Notes under the pieces: model-generated
The model's input: only the letters and a program-made list of their open reading frames with translations
Told to the model about the DNA's origin: nothing
The model's database searches: none
In this document: positions 1 through 8,191 of the stretch, piece after piece
Position numbering within the stretch: position 1 is the stretch's first letter
How the letters are laid out: each line of letters opens with the position of its first letter
NCBI RefSeq assembly: GCF_003977605.1
Contig: NZ_RYYU01000001.1
Location: forward strand, 1,626,539 to 1,690,538
Direction of reading: 5' to 3'
DNA: 64,000 nucleotides
DNA from: Prevotella koreensis
Lineage (GTDB): Bacteria > Bacteroidota > Bacteroidia > Bacteroidales > Bacteroidaceae
Translations under genes and position numbers: made by a program

Positions 1-779
1 TAATACACACGCTCTGCGGGGTTCTCAGGCATCGGAATGGGCGAGAAGAGTTCTTTTATTTTCTTCTCTATCATGTCAACGTCTATGTCGCCAACCACGA
101 TTACTGCCTGCAAGTCGGGTCGATACCATTTGTGGTAGTAGTCGCGCAGGTCTTGATATGCGAAGTTATCCACCACGTCCATTGAGCCAATGGGCAGACA
201 GTCCTCATATTTCGTACCTTTATATATCACCGGCTGCGCCTCTTCCATCAAGCGTTGCATTGCCATTCCTGCTCGCCGTGTGCGCCATTCCTCGTGTATC
301 ACTCCTCGCTCTTTGTCAATCTCATCGTCGCGCAGCAACAACGAGTGACTCCAGTCGTGCAGTATCAACAGGCATGTGTCGGCCACTCCGGCCTTATCCA
401 CAGGCGCAGCAGATATGTTATACACTGTCTCGTCCACACTGGTATATGCGTTAAGATTGGCTCCGAACTTTATTCCTTTACGCTCGCACCACTCCCTCAG
501 TCCGCCTTTCTCAGCCCCCGGAAAGTGCTCCGTGCCGTTGAATGCCATGTGCTCGAGGAAGTGTGCCAGTCCTCTTTGCCGCGGTTCTTCGAGTATCGAG
601 CCCACTCGTTGCGCGATATAGAAGTCAGCCACGTTGGCCGTCTGCTTGTTGTGACGTATGTAATATGTCAATCCGTTCGACAATTTACCCTTACGTATGG
701 TAGGATCTTGTGGCAATTGCTGTGCCTTTGCGGTCAGCGTGGCCGTTGCTACGGCAAGCAATAAAAGTAGTTTCTTCAT
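1..779 (-). CDS. M16 family zinc metallopeptidase (insulinase-like), 3' part cut by window edge
   Basis: The reading frame is open from 779 to the left edge (259 codons). It starts with a signal peptide ([20 protein letters not shown]) and goes straight into an M16 N-terminal domain. The inverted zinc motif HFLEH is at residues 73-77, followed by MAFNG, and further on there is the typical segment with [10 protein letters not shown]. Family knowledge: these are periplasmic or outer-membrane-associated peptidases of about 900 residues, often with an inactive second half, so most of the protein lies outside. It is 18 bases downstream of the DUF6850 gene and is probably the distal gene of the same operon. 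The peptidase call is firm; its substrate is unknown. Confidence 0.93.
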   Translation of the reverse strand, partial: MKKLLLLLAVATATLTAKAQQLPQDPTIRKGKLSNGLTYYIRHNKQTANVADFYIAQRVGSILEEPRQRGLAHFLEHMAFNGTEHFPGAEKGGLREWCERKGIKFGANLNAYTSVDETVYNISAAPVDKAGVADTCLLILHDWSHSLLLRDDEIDKERGVIHEEWRTRRAGMAMQRLMEEAQPVIYKGTKYEDCLPIGSMDVVDNFAYQDLRDYYHKWYRPDLQAVIVVGDIDVDMIEKKIKELFSPIPMPENPAERVY

Positions 780-797
780 AATGCTTATTTTGTTGTT

Positions 798-2438
798 TTA
801 AAAAGTTATTCCCATTGAGGCATGCAGTGCGTAGCCGTTGTTGCTGCCTCCCACGTTGTTTTTTCTGTATTCTGTCCGCGTTTCGGCAAAGAGTCCCATT
901 CCGTTCATGAACTTCGGCATCCATTCTGCGTGCAATCCGAATGAAAGTTGGGTGTAGGAAGCCAGCGCATGTGCCACGCATCGCTCTGTCATTCTTTTCT
1001 TTGCTGCCGCCACATTGTCTTTCAGGGGTGAGATATAAGAATAATCCGTGGTTGTTGTGAACGACCCTGAAACATTCTTATCATACCTGCCTTCCACGTC
1101 TGCTACCACGAGCCATCGTCTGCCTTTTGCCTGCCATTGAAGCGTTGCACCGAAATGATTACGGCCGAAGTTGAGTTCGCTGTGCGGATAGGCATACGAT
1201 GAAGAGTGGCGTTGATGCCCTCCTTGAATAATAAGGGCGAGTATATGGTTGCTCCCTAACGCGATGTTTGCCATTGTTCCGAGATAAATGTCGGTGAAAC
1301 GATTGCCATACATCGTAAGATAACCACGCACAACATACTCGTTGGCGATAGATTCTCCGCCTATAATTTCGTCTCCTCGTCGTTTCTCACCATTCATTCC
1401 GAGCCATAAGGCCATGCCGGTCTGGCTCATGGACGAGCCTTTCATCATGCTCTTCCATCCCACCCTCGCTTGCCATCGGGTGACATAAAGACGGCTGATG
1501 GGCAGGGCATTGAGGCTCGACAGTATGCGTCTGTAAGGTGTATATTCGTAACTTGCCGCGAGTATCACGCCCCCTTTCCTCGCTGCGGGTCTTATGGCGA
1601 AGTCTGTTCCGCAGCCTGTCGCCTTGTAATATGCCTTGTTGTTCGTGCCCGAAAAACGCTCATACCAGTTGCCAAGTCCCGACATCTGATATTCGGGAAC
1701 AGCCCCTTCCTCGCGGAAAAACTCAACAGAGTTTGTCTGCTTGTATAGTTTCAGCGTTGTTCCGAGTGCCAGAATGTGGTTCATTATGCTGCGACTTATT
1801 CCGATTCGGGCATTCAGGTCGGTCACTATTCCGCGCATTCGCGGGTCGCTGACACTCCATTCGTGCTCTGCCCTGAATGTCAATTCCTCGCCTATCGTCC
1901 ATTGTCCGAAGCGCGTTGCACACCCACCTTTAAAGGCATAACGCTCGGTGTTGCGGTCACTGCGTATGGTATCGGCCAGCACATAAGGATAAATGGTGCT
2001 CCAGTCTGACGACGTATTCCATTCCACATTGTCACGACGACCATTCTGATAAGATGCCTCGCCCCATACCACCGTCATCGAACGGCGCAATCGTTCGGCG
2101 GCATTGTCTTTGCCATAGAGTCTTCGGTAACTCGCCGCCCTTATGCCAATGTTGTATAGAGCATTTCCTTCCTGCATCACGAAAGCCTCATCCTCACGCC
2201 GTTTGTCGGCATATATGCCCAAGTTTCCGTATGTTGAGCCATAGTCGTCGAAGTGAAGCGCAGAGTTATGGAACCAAGAGTTTTGTGTGTTAATGAAAAG
2301 GTTGTGATGTTCTGCGGAATGTTCGGGACTGCAAACAACTGAGTCGGGCACTCCGAAAACCTGTTCCCCAGCAACCGAAGAACTTGCCGGAATGACGGCA
2401 GTGACGAGTAATGCAAGGCATAGATTTCGTGTTGTCAT
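798..2438 (-). CDS. DUF6850 family outer membrane beta-barrel protein
   Basis: A 546-residue protein with an N-terminal signal peptide (MTTRNLCLALLVTAVIPA...). The body has alternating aromatic and polar residues and ends in a hydrophobic strand with terminal phenylalanine (MGITF), as outer membrane barrels do. I recognise it as the DUF6850 type that travels with DUF4876 proteins and TonB receptors in Bacteroidales. Its start overlaps the stop of the upstream lipoprotein gene by 4 bases, so the two are translationally linked. No enzymatic motif is visible. The substrate and role are unknown; a part in an import or surface complex is inferred from the operon. Confidence 0.75.
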   Translation of the reverse strand: MTTRNLCLALLVTAVIPASSSVAGEQVFGVPDSVVCSPEHSAEHHNLFINTQNSWFHNSALHFDDYGSTYGNLGIYADKRREDEAFVMQEGNALYNIGIRAASYRRLYGKDNAAERLRRSMTVVWGEASYQNGRRDNVEWNTSSDWSTIYPYVLADTIRSDRNTERYAFKGGCATRFGQWTIGEELTFRAEHEWSVSDPRMRGIVTDLNARIGISRSIMNHILALGTTLKLYKQTNSVEFFREEGAVPEYQMSGLGNWYERFSGTNNKAYYKATGCGTDFAIRPAARKGGVILAASYEYTPYRRILSSLNALPISRLYVTRWQARVGWKSMMKGSSMSQTGMALWLGMNGEKRRGDEIIGGESIANEYVVRGYLTMYGNRFTDIYLGTMANIALGSNHILALIIQGGHQRHSSSYAYPHSELNFGRNHFGATLQWQAKGRRWLVVADVEGRYDKNVSGSFTTTTDYSYISPLKDNVAAAKKRMTERCVAHALASYTQLSFGLHAEWMPKFMNGMGLFAETRTEYRKNNVGGSNNGYALHASMGITF

Positions 2439-2830
2439 TTGAATAACTGTATGTCCATTTTCACTTTTGACGGTTTGTCGAGCACCTCCACGTAACTGTT
2501 TGCTGCGCGAAAGCGATATACCTTGCGTCGCCCGCCATTTATTTTCACTGCCACTTTACCATCGACCGTTATGTTATACGGTCCGCGCATCACCTCCGGG
2601 AATATCACGCTGATGCTGTCCCACCGGTCTTCGGTCCATGTGAATTTGTTAGTAAGGCACTGCATCGACACCGTTCCCTTTGCTTGCAGCACCTCGATGG
2701 TGTCAGGAGCGGCCAATGTCACCTGCACAGATGTCGTCACATCATCGTTATGCTCCGGCTCACAGGCATTGAACAGAGCCGTGAGCCAGAGACATAAGAT
2801 TACTGTTGATATGTTTCTTTTCAATATCAT
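2435..2830 (-). CDS. Small lipoprotein of the TonB/DUF4876 operon, function unknown
   Basis: A 131-residue protein with a lipoprotein signal (hydrophobic stretch ending LFNAC, lipid-accepting Cys23). The mature part is a single small beta-rich domain. It resembles the short N-terminal domain that precedes DUF4876 in some homologues, but this is weak recognition. It lies between the LRR/DUF4876 gene (27 bases upstream) and the DUF6850 gene (4-base overlap), so it is probably a surface or periplasmic partner in the same complex. Confidence 0.7.
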   Translation of the reverse strand: MILKRNISTVILCLWLTALFNACEPEHNDDVTTSVQVTLAAPDTIEVLQAKGTVSMQCLTNKFTWTEDRWDSISVIFPEVMRGPYNITVDGKVAVKINGGRRKVYRFRAANSYVEVLDKPSKVKMDIQLFK

Positions 2831-2857
2831 GCTATATGCTTAGGATTCTTTCCCGCA

Positions 2858-4312
2858 TCACTTCACCAGCACCTTGCGGCCATTGATGATGTAAAGACCC
2901 GGCTTGCTGACACCGTTCACACGTACACCGTCGATGCGATATACTCTCATTGCCTTTGTGTCATTGTTTCTTACGTTGTCGATACCGGTGGTACCATTAA
3001 GCATTGATGCAATGGCATCAGATATGAAGTCCTCTGAAGAGTTATTGGTATCAATCCATTTGCCCTGCTCGTTCTTCTTACGAATCACCGAAAGACCATA
3101 TCTTGACTTGTCGTGGTCAACGCTACCGCAGTGTGCCCAGCCTGAGTCAAGTGTCGGAGCAAATACGTTCCATTCCCATTCGGAAGCAACGCTGAGTCCC
3201 ACTGCGTCTGTAATCCATGAGTTGGGAAGTTTATATCCGTCACCGCTCATAGGGTATGAGTTGCCGTTAAAACTGAAAATATATGTGTATGTATATTTGT
3301 AACCGCTTACATACTCATTCATGTTTACCTCCGGTTTTGCCAGAACATACGACTTGAAGCCACGGTTGTGCATGCTCCAGTATGACTTACTGTAATCATA
3401 CCAGTTCACCATGTTTGTAACATTTGGGTTATCAGAGTCCTGGAAATTAGGATTGTCAGACTCATCGTAGAACTCGAAATTTGCATTTGAGAGGTCGAAC
3501 GACTTAGGATTCACCTCCTTATGGTTTATGGCATTCACAGCAATCAGCACCTCCTCGCCCGGTGCGATGGGGTAATCCTGTCCGTTGCCGGGGAAAATAT
3601 AGATTGCATCTATTGTCGTCGTGTCTGCCATTATGTTTGGAGTGTAGTCCTGTTTGTCCACCGACAAGAACGCTGTCTCGGCAAAAGCGTAGCCGTCAAG
3701 ATATAGGGTCTCGTTGCTGTTGTTACCGATTTTCACGTATTGGTCATCGCTATATTGCTTTCCTTCGGGTGTTGTAGTACCGGTGAAGAATATCTCGCTG
3801 ATGACGAGAGTCTGTGAACCTACGGGCACATCAAACTCTGCCGTCTCTATGATATCCTTGAAGCGGTGATAGAAATCTTCGTTAAGGAAGCCCTGTTTCA
3901 TCAGTTCGGGAACGTAGAGAGTAACGTTTGCAAACTCGAATGAGTTCTCCGACAGTTCTGCCGGCTCTGCCATGTAGGCCGTAGTAAGATTTCCACACTC
4001 CTTGAAAGCCTCCTCGTTGATGAATGTAACCGATGAAGGAATACGCACGTTGGTCACTGTCTTAGAACCGTAGAACGCTTTCTTGCCGATTGTGGTAACG
4101 TTGTAAGTGGTTCCGTTGTTAGTCACCTTGGCAGGCAGTGTTACGTTTCCTGTATAAGAGTTGTATTGATCGGTGGCGTAAGTCACCTCAACGTTGTTAC
4201 CGCCGATGATGTTGTAGAACACATTACCGGCCTGGAAGTCGAATGCCATTGCATCGTTTGCTGCAAAGGCTGTGATTGCACAGAGTGCAAATCGGGTAAA
4301 TGTTTTGATCAT
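2858..4312 (-). CDS. BspA-like leucine-rich repeat plus DUF4876 secreted protein
   Basis: A 484-residue protein with a signal peptide ending near DAMA. Residues ~25-150 hold a short BspA-type (TpLRR) segment with the signatures TIGKKAFYGS and FINEEAFKECGNL. From ~168 a DUF4876 domain follows (LVISEIFFTG, QYVKIGNNSN, ETLYLDGYAF). The last ~35 residues look like a C-terminal sorting or anchoring tail (RVYRIDGVRVNG... GLYIINGRKVLVK), as in proteins exported by the type IX system. It lies between the TonB receptor (18 bases upstream) and the lipoprotein. DUF4876 alone is usual in this operon type; the added LRR module suggests a binding role, which is inference. Confidence 0.82.
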   Translation of the reverse strand: MIKTFTRFALCAITAFAANDAMAFDFQAGNVFYNIIGGNNVEVTYATDQYNSYTGNVTLPAKVTNNGTTYNVTTIGKKAFYGSKTVTNVRIPSSVTFINEEAFKECGNLTTAYMAEPAELSENSFEFANVTLYVPELMKQGFLNEDFYHRFKDIIETAEFDVPVGSQTLVISEIFFTGTTTPEGKQYSDDQYVKIGNNSNETLYLDGYAFAETAFLSVDKQDYTPNIMADTTTIDAIYIFPGNGQDYPIAPGEEVLIAVNAINHKEVNPKSFDLSNANFEFYDESDNPNFQDSDNPNVTNMVNWYDYSKSYWSMHNRGFKSYVLAKPEVNMNEYVSGYKYTYTYIFSFNGNSYPMSGDGYKLPNSWITDAVGLSVASEWEWNVFAPTLDSGWAHCGSVDHDKSRYGLSVIRKKNEQGKWIDTNNSSEDFISDAIASMLNGTTGIDNVRNNDTKAMRVYRIDGVRVNGVSKPGLYIINGRKVLVK

Positions 4313-4329
4313 AAAATTAATTGTTAGAA

Positions 4330-7110
4330 TTATAAATTGAAGTTTATTTCAAGTCCGAAATACGGCGTTACATACCTGCGAGTGGTATAGTTGTTGCGCG
4401 TATAGTCAGGATGAAGGTCGAATATCTTGTTCACGAAGAGTGCCACCATCAAGTGGTCGGCAAGCAATCGTTTCGTTGCCTTGAGATTAAGGTTCATGTA
4501 GAAGGGCACCGTCTGTCGCTTCTCGATACCACTATTATATGTACGCACGAGGAACTGACGCTCTATATCGGTGGCATCGGCTTCTGTAAAGGGGTGCAAC
4601 GAACCATCGGCGGTCATATAACTCACCGGTCTGGCTTCCTTGTGCATGTGCTCTCGAGCGGTGTACCACATACACTGCGCCGATACCGAGAATCCCAATG
4701 CCAGTCGTGGCACGTCGGTATCGAATGTGAAGTTTGTGTTCCACATCTCACGTATATATCCGTCGTCGTCATTGTAGAAACCCACCAACTCAATATTGCG
4801 TCCTCCCACCGTGCGCGACACATGTTCCTGCACCACCATCGAGTTGCGGTATTGCGACTTCAGCCACGCTCCTGTCACGGTAAGTCGGGTGGCCAGCAGC
4901 GGCCAGCGCGGCGACGAGTAGGTGTATTCCACGCCTCGTTTCTGCGTCCTACTGCCGTTACCGGTCTGCCCGGTGCTGCGCAATGAGTGTCTCACCTCGT
5001 AGGGAAGAGTGTGCGGATCGGGTGCGGTGGTAATGGAGTTGTGGTCTATGCCTGACGTGTCATACCATTTGTAGGCATACGAATGATAGTCGGTCATCGG
5101 ACGGAATCCCGACTTCATATCCTCCTCGAAGTATGTCACGATAAGCCGATGGCCTCGCCATGAAGCATCGATGCTCATCTCCCATTTGTTGTTACGAGCC
5201 GCATGAAGATGATAATTGGTAGGGTCTTTTATATATGTTTGCAGCCATACTGAGCGCAGTTCGCGCTTCTCGTGCCAATAGTTCATCTCCACCATGTCTA
5301 TGAATAAGGTTTCGGGGTATAGTTGGTTGATAGTAGGCATCTTTGTATGCTTGCCCCAACCGCCCCGCAGTTGCAGGTTCAGCGGTGTCCCTCCCAATGA
5401 TATTGGGGGCAGACTCCAGCCTGCGTTGATTCTCGGATCTGCATAAACCTTGCCGCAAAGGTCGTAACGGCTGCTGAGGTTCATCATAGACGAATTGCGC
5501 AGACCGGCCACCAACTGCAGTTGGTGACGACCCATGGGGATGGTAATGTCTGCCTCGGCAAAGCCCGACAACTGCATCTCGGCAGGCACGTCACTGTATT
5601 TACGTTGCCTTGTTGACAATCCCACGTATAGCGGGAACATCGGGTCGAACAACTGTCCCTTGCCAAGGTTCTTGTCGTATTGCCAGTCAACACCCGCTTT
5701 CAGGCGGTTGCTCATCCACGATGAAGGCAATGAGAAGTCGGCTTGAGCCTTCACGAAGATGCCTATCGGCCGTCCATCGACCTTATGTCGTCCCGTATAT
5801 TTGTACGGATAGATAATTACTGCTTTGCTTTCGCCCTCTTCGCGGGTGACTGCGGCAGGCTGACCGTGGTCTATCTGCACCAGACGCTGCCTGTCAAGTA
5901 TGTTCTTCTCGAAATTCACCGATGCCAATAGTTCTGCCGAACGCCACCAGTCGTCCTCGCTGCGGCTGTCCTGTCGCAGACTGAAATTTGCCGCCCAGCG
6001 GTTTCGGTCGCTCTTATACGAGTCCACACCGCCATAGTTGAGTTCCGGGTCTATGTCGTCATCGTCGAACGAACCGGAGTAATCGAGGTTAAGAGCCGCG
6101 CTCCATTGCCTGCGCCGAGACTGCCACTGGTGACCTCCGCGAACCGAGAACGACAGTCGTTGATATGTCTCCAACACATTGCGTGGGTCGCCATTGGCTT
6201 TCAGCCAGTCGGCACTCAGGTTCAGAGTCCACCGCTTTTCTCCCCATTCCAAGCCTTTCGACACGTGTAGCAGTTTGCTCTCCATGTCGGCCTTGAAACG
6301 CGCTTGCAGACCGTGCCCTCCTCTACGGCGTTTCACTTTCACAAGTCCGCTGGTCAGGTCGCCATACTCCACACCCGGAATACCTCGCACCACTTCCACC
6401 TGTTCCACGTCATCGGTAGATATGGAGCGCATATCCACTCCCGAATTGGTAAAGTCACGGCTGGTAGTTTTACTGTCCCACGCTCCGTTGGCATGCTGCA
6501 TATCGGCGTTTGTTGACATCGGTGCACCATCTATCACGAAACTTGTTCCCAGCGATGATGTGTTGTATTTCCCTGCCGGTCGTCCTGTTTCTCGTAGTTT
6601 TATTATGTTGGGCGAGGTCAGGTTCGGGTCGCTCGCCATTCCTCCCGGCAGCAGTTCCATAAGGTCACTCATGCTCGATGGTTGCAGATGCTTCATGGCC
6701 TGCTTTCCTATTACCGACGACGAGGTGAGTCCACGTCGCTCTGTTGCCGTCACCACAACCTCTTTCAGCATTGTGGTCGATGGCGTGAGGCGATATGTGG
6801 CATTGTTTCTAAGTCTTTCTTTCAGTTCGTTGTAGCCCAAGAAAGATATTATGATATTGGTCGTTGCACTGTCGGTGTGCAGCGTGAAGAAGCCTTCGGC
6901 ATCGGCCACAACAGCATTCCGCGAACTGCCTGCCACTCTTATCCACGCCCCCGGCAGCGGTTCTCCCGTCAGTCTGTCGGTCACCCGCGCCCTTGCCGTG
7001 ACTTGAGCACTCGCCGGCATGGCCATTAGCAGGAGTGCCATATATATTAATAAGGAGTGAAAATTTAGCAAAACGAAGCCGGTTTTATCTGTTTTGTTTC
7101 TTATTATCAT
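4330..7110 (-). CDS. TonB-dependent outer membrane receptor with carboxypeptidase-like N-terminal domain
   Basis: About 926 residues. A signal segment ending MPASAQ is followed by a carboxypeptidase-regulatory-like beta domain (TARARVTDRLTGEPLPGAWI... at ~35-115). A plug follows, with NIIKLRETG, SFVIDGAPM and VEQVEVVRGIPGVEYGDLTSG, and then a 22-strand-type barrel ending in LEINFNL. The start at 7110 (MIIRNKTDK) is chosen because a -7 element (TACCTTTG on the minus strand, 7128-7121) lies just upstream. That leaves a leader of only a few bases; the next start is at 7041. It heads the operon with DUF4876, lipoprotein, DUF6850 and M16 genes, a set seen in Bacteroidales and presumably importing a metal chelate or similar ligand. 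The ligand cannot be read from the sequence. Confidence 0.93.
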   Translation of the reverse strand: MIIRNKTDKTGFVLLNFHSLLIYMALLLMAMPASAQVTARARVTDRLTGEPLPGAWIRVAGSSRNAVVADAEGFFTLHTDSATTNIIISFLGYNELKERLRNNATYRLTPSTTMLKEVVVTATERRGLTSSSVIGKQAMKHLQPSSMSDLMELLPGGMASDPNLTSPNIIKLRETGRPAGKYNTSSLGTSFVIDGAPMSTNADMQHANGAWDSKTTSRDFTNSGVDMRSISTDDVEQVEVVRGIPGVEYGDLTSGLVKVKRRRGGHGLQARFKADMESKLLHVSKGLEWGEKRWTLNLSADWLKANGDPRNVLETYQRLSFSVRGGHQWQSRRRQWSAALNLDYSGSFDDDDIDPELNYGGVDSYKSDRNRWAANFSLRQDSRSEDDWWRSAELLASVNFEKNILDRQRLVQIDHGQPAAVTREEGESKAVIIYPYKYTGRHKVDGRPIGIFVKAQADFSLPSSWMSNRLKAGVDWQYDKNLGKGQLFDPMFPLYVGLSTRQRKYSDVPAEMQLSGFAEADITIPMGRHQLQLVAGLRNSSMMNLSSRYDLCGKVYADPRINAGWSLPPISLGGTPLNLQLRGGWGKHTKMPTINQLYPETLFIDMVEMNYWHEKRELRSVWLQTYIKDPTNYHLHAARNNKWEMSIDASWRGHRLIVTYFEEDMKSGFRPMTDYHSYAYKWYDTSGIDHNSITTAPDPHTLPYEVRHSLRSTGQTGNGSRTQKRGVEYTYSSPRWPLLATRLTVTGAWLKSQYRNSMVVQEHVSRTVGGRNIELVGFYNDDDGYIREMWNTNFTFDTDVPRLALGFSVSAQCMWYTAREHMHKEARPVSYMTADGSLHPFTEADATDIERQFLVRTYNSGIEKRQTVPFYMNLNLKATKRLLADHLMVALFVNKIFDLHPDYTRNNYTTRRYVTPYFGLEINFNL

Positions 7111-7120
7111 AATGTGGCGG

Positions 7121-7151
7121 CAAAGGTATCGGTTTCTCCCGATTTCGGCAA
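7121..7151 (-). promoter_or_regulatory. Promoter of the TonB receptor operon
   Basis: On the minus strand TTG (7151-7149), a 20-base spacer and TACCTTTG (7128-7121) match the Bacteroidetes consensus. Transcription would begin about 7116, only a few bases before the chosen ATG. Confidence 0.6.
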
Positions 7152-7218
7152 TACCCAAAAATTGGTATTTTTTAAACTGTGGAACGAAATGACAGAACGT
7201 TAAAAAACATATTTTTAC

Positions 7219-7249
7219 TTGCATATTGCAATGGAATTACTTACTTTTG
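7219..7249 (+). promoter_or_regulatory. Promoter of the DUF3332 gene
   Basis: TTG (7219-7221), a 20-base spacer and TACTTTTG (7242-7249) lie 29 bases before the ATG at 7279. The pair is divergent from the TonB operon promoter. Confidence 0.6.
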
Positions 7250-7278
7250 CAACATATTCATATTAAAAATCACAGACT

Positions 7279-7830
7279 ATGTTCAAGAAAAGTATTAAAT
7301 TATTCGTGTGTCTTTGCGTAGCGGCAATCACGCTCAACTCATGTATCGGGTCGTTCGGCTTGTTCAATAAGATGCTCTCATGGAATATGACAGCCACAGA
7401 CAACAAGTTCCTTAACGAACTTATATTCATCATCATATCACCTGCATACGCCATCTGCGGCACTGCCGACCTGCTCGTTCTCAACACAATAGAGTTCTGG
7501 TCGGGCGAGAATCCACTCGCATCAAACGCTGGCAAAACAGAGAACGTGATGGGAAGCGACGGCAAGATGTATGCCGTTACAACTCTGAAAGACGGGTATG
7601 AAATCAAGGATGCCGACGGTAAGCAGATGAACTTCACCTTCGACGAGAAAGAGCAGACATGGTCGGTCGAAGCAGAGGGCACGAAACAGGTGCTGCTCAA
7701 GATGAAAGACAAAGACACGGCAGAGATAATGCTCCCCAACGGCGAGACAAAAGACGTGTCGCTCAACGAACAAGGAATGTTCGAGGCACGCATGGCATTG
7801 GGCGAAGGCTATTATTTCGCAACACGATAA
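7279..7830 (+). CDS. DUF3332 family lipoprotein
   Basis: A 183-residue protein with a lipoprotein signal (KKSIKLFVCLC...TLNSC, Cys22) followed by the hallmark start of the DUF3332 family: a second hydrophobic helix (LNELIFIIISPAYAICGTAD), a conserved NTIEFW segment, and a soluble beta domain at ~75-183. The family is widespread in Bacteroidales and has no established function; it is probably anchored in an envelope membrane. Its own promoter lies just upstream and a palindromic repeat 40 bases downstream probably ends the transcript, so it is likely monocistronic. Confidence 0.8.
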   Translation: MFKKSIKLFVCLCVAAITLNSCIGSFGLFNKMLSWNMTATDNKFLNELIFIIISPAYAICGTADLLVLNTIEFWSGENPLASNAGKTENVMGSDGKMYAVTTLKDGYEIKDADGKQMNFTFDEKEQTWSVEAEGTKQVLLKMKDKDTAEIMLPNGETKDVSLNEQGMFEARMALGEGYYFATR

Positions 7831-7869
7831 ACCACTGCATACACGCAGTTATGTCATATAACGATAACC

Positions 7870-7951
7870 AAAACAGGCGAAATTGCTCACCAATTTCGCC
7901 TGTTTTGCTTTACAAATTCGCCCAAATTGCAACGCAATTTCGCCCAAATTG
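7870..7951. repeat. Intergenic palindromic repeat, copy 1 of 3
   Basis: A perfect 16-base inverted repeat (7870-7885 and 7891-7906, loop CTCAC) is followed by two more 17-18 base units built on CAATTTCGCCCAAATTG (about 7913-7930 and 7934-7951). The same unit recurs at 21343-21427 and 31132-31214. It sits 40 bases past the stop of the DUF3332 gene, where it could also act as a terminator. Confidence 0.9.
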
Positions 7952-8117
7952 AATTACACACCCATATATTTCTCTGACACATAGTAAACAATACACACCT
8001 CTTTTTGTATTCAAAACTCATGCTCCCCCTCCTTTTCTTCCCATAAAAGTTTATGTCCTTATGTCCTCAAAATTGTGTCAAAAAGAAAAATTACTTGAAA
8101 AACGAGATGCAAATTCC

Positions 8118-8147
8118 TTTGCATATACAGATATTTTATTACCTTTG
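8118..8147 (+). promoter_or_regulatory. Promoter of the LtaS-like gene
   Basis: TTTG (8118-8121), an 18-base spacer and TACCTTTG (8140-8147) fit the Bacteroidetes consensus, 44 bases before the start at 8192. Between the palindromic repeat ending at 7951 and this promoter I see no other feature. Confidence 0.55.
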
Positions 8148-8191
8148 TGGAATGAATGTAGTCCTTGATGTAGGACTTAATATAGTACTTA

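Noticed and set aside
7870..7951. CRISPR array
   Set aside because: The units are 17-18 bases with about 5-base linkers and inverted copies, so there are no spacers.
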